Of a stretch of DNA of 6,767 bases, positions 6,106 to 6,767 are shown in pieces. Both the position numbers and the translations under genes were made by a program. The stretch is from positions 1 to 6,767 of the forward strand of contig JAGFXW010000138.1 of assembly GCA_017861495.1 (NCBI GenBank). Reading direction: 5' to 3'. The stretch is from Bacillota bacterium. Lineage in GTDB: Bacteria; Bacillota_C; Negativicutes; CTSoil-072. The notes below the pieces were generated by a model. It did not search any database and was not told where the DNA came from. It saw only the letters and a list, made by a program, of their open reading frames with translations. Position 1 is the first letter of the stretch; every line of letters starts with the position of its first letter.

Positions 6106-6767
6106 TTATTGGACCGGTACCCCCATAGCCTTCTCCAACTTCGCTTTGTTGGTATTGTAATCGTACAAAGCCTGCACGTAATTCGTCTTTGCTTGCGTCA
6201 ATGCCACCTGGGCATCAATTACATCCAGATTGGTTCCCACACCGGCGCTATAACGGACTTGTGCAATTTTAAAATCTTCTTCCGCTTTTGATACCGCAAC
6301 CTGGCTTGTACTGATCCGTTTCTCGGCTTCCTGCATGCTCAAATAATTCTGCCGGATTTCCAGTTGGACACTGTCCCGCGTCTGCTGTGCCGTGTAATTT
6401 GCCTTTTGGACTGCCGCATCCGCCTGCTTCACTTGGGCGCTGGTGACTCCGGTATCAAAAACATTCCACGATGCTGACAAGGAAAGAGTCCAGCTTTCGT
6501 TTTCTGTTCCAGGCGATGCTGTATCCCATAGCCCTGCCGTTCCAGACAAAGCAATGGTCGGTCCGTATCCGCTCTTGGCAACCTTGACGGTTTCTTCCGC
6601 TACCTTAATTGCGGTTTCTGCCTGCGCAGTATCGGGACGGTTCTGCAAACCAAAGCGGATGCTGTCATTCAGGCTTCTGGCATAGGGCTGGTATTGCAAT
6701 TCTTCTTTTATAATCAATTCCGTTTCCAACGGCAGGCCAATAACATTGTTGAGACTGGCAACCGCCA
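6106..6767 (-). CDS. tolC: TolC-family outer-membrane efflux protein, C-terminal half (5' end outside window)
   Basis: The frame stays open to the window edge, so only the last 219 residues of a protein usually of about 420-480 residues are visible. The visible part starts inside the protein at AVASLNNVIGLPLETEL, a pattern typical of the end of the first TolC repeat ('LNxLLGLPLxTPL'). The second repeat follows: SLNDSIRFGLQNRPDTAQAE at about 32-51, beta strands near GPTIALSGTAGLWDT and TLSLSASWNVFDTG, then long heptad-like helices. The conserved end RYSAGVGTNLDVIDAQ...NYVQALYDYNTNKAKLEKAMG occupies 171-215. The protein forms a trimeric outer-membrane channel for tripartite efflux or type I secretion. 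A TTG at 6729 would give a 207-residue protein but lies inside the conserved domain, so it is not a real start. The exact subfamily (drug efflux or secretion) cannot be told from this half, and 'tolC' is used at family level. Confidence 0.92.
   Translation of the reverse strand, partial: AVASLNNVIGLPLETELIIKEELQYQPYARSLNDSIRFGLQNRPDTAQAETAIKVAEETVKVAKSGYGPTIALSGTAGLWDTASPGTENESWTLSLSASWNVFDTGVTSAQVKQADAAVQKANYTAQQTRDSVQLEIRQNYLSMQEAEKRISTSQVAVSKAEEDFKIAQVRYSAGVGTNLDVIDAQVALTQAKTNYVQALYDYNTNKAKLEKAMGVPVQ

Noticed and set aside
6106..6729. A complete 207-residue TolC-like protein starting at TTG 6729
   Set aside because: The same frame continues upstream to the window edge with conserved TolC residues (LNNVIGLPL), so the gene is cut by the window, not short.
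1..6767. CRISPR arrays, tRNA or rRNA genes, phage genes or a defence system
   Set aside because: No regularly spaced direct repeats, no cloverleaf or rRNA-like stretches and no nuclease, transposase or phage-type proteins are seen on either strand.

Overview
The window carries four genes, all on the minus strand, so transcription runs from high to low coordinates. In transcription order they are: the 3' half of a TolC-family outer-membrane efflux protein (6767 to 6106, cut by the window edge), a TamB/DUF490 envelope-biogenesis protein of 1447 residues (5767 to 1424), a small sigma-70-family sigma factor (1359 to 718), and an unrecognised single-pass membrane protein (558 to 13). The plus-strand reading frames are antisense shadows.

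TolC and TamB both belong to cells with an outer membrane. The moderate GC content, the strong GGAGG-type ribosome binding site of tamB and the Firmicutes-like sigma factor suggest a diderm Firmicute, most likely the Negativicutes (Sporomusa-like). This placement is inferred from protein style and gene content, not from any database search.

Layout: 1-15 is the 3' end of the membrane-protein gene. The 135-base gap between that gene and the sigma gene (583-717) holds a perfect 14-bp palindrome next to the downstream gene's start and no clear terminator. The sigma gene begins just after tamB, with either a GTG 64 bases after the tamB stop (preferred) or an ATG 1 base after it, so tamB and the sigma gene are very probably one transcript. 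Between tolC and tamB lies a 338-base gap without a gene. It contains a hairpin-rich, repeat-like segment (about 5991-6096) with mutually exclusive stems, then a 12-bp-stem terminator-like hairpin (5906-5943), then a leader with weaker inverted repeats before the tamB ribosome binding site.

Functionally, TolC would form the outer-membrane exit duct of an efflux or type I secretion system, and TamB a periplasm-spanning conduit thought to move phospholipid to the outer membrane. The least ordinary feature is a sigma factor physically coupled to tamB and followed by a bitopic membrane protein with the topology of an anti-sigma factor. This could be an envelope-linked regulatory module, but that reading is a hypothesis.
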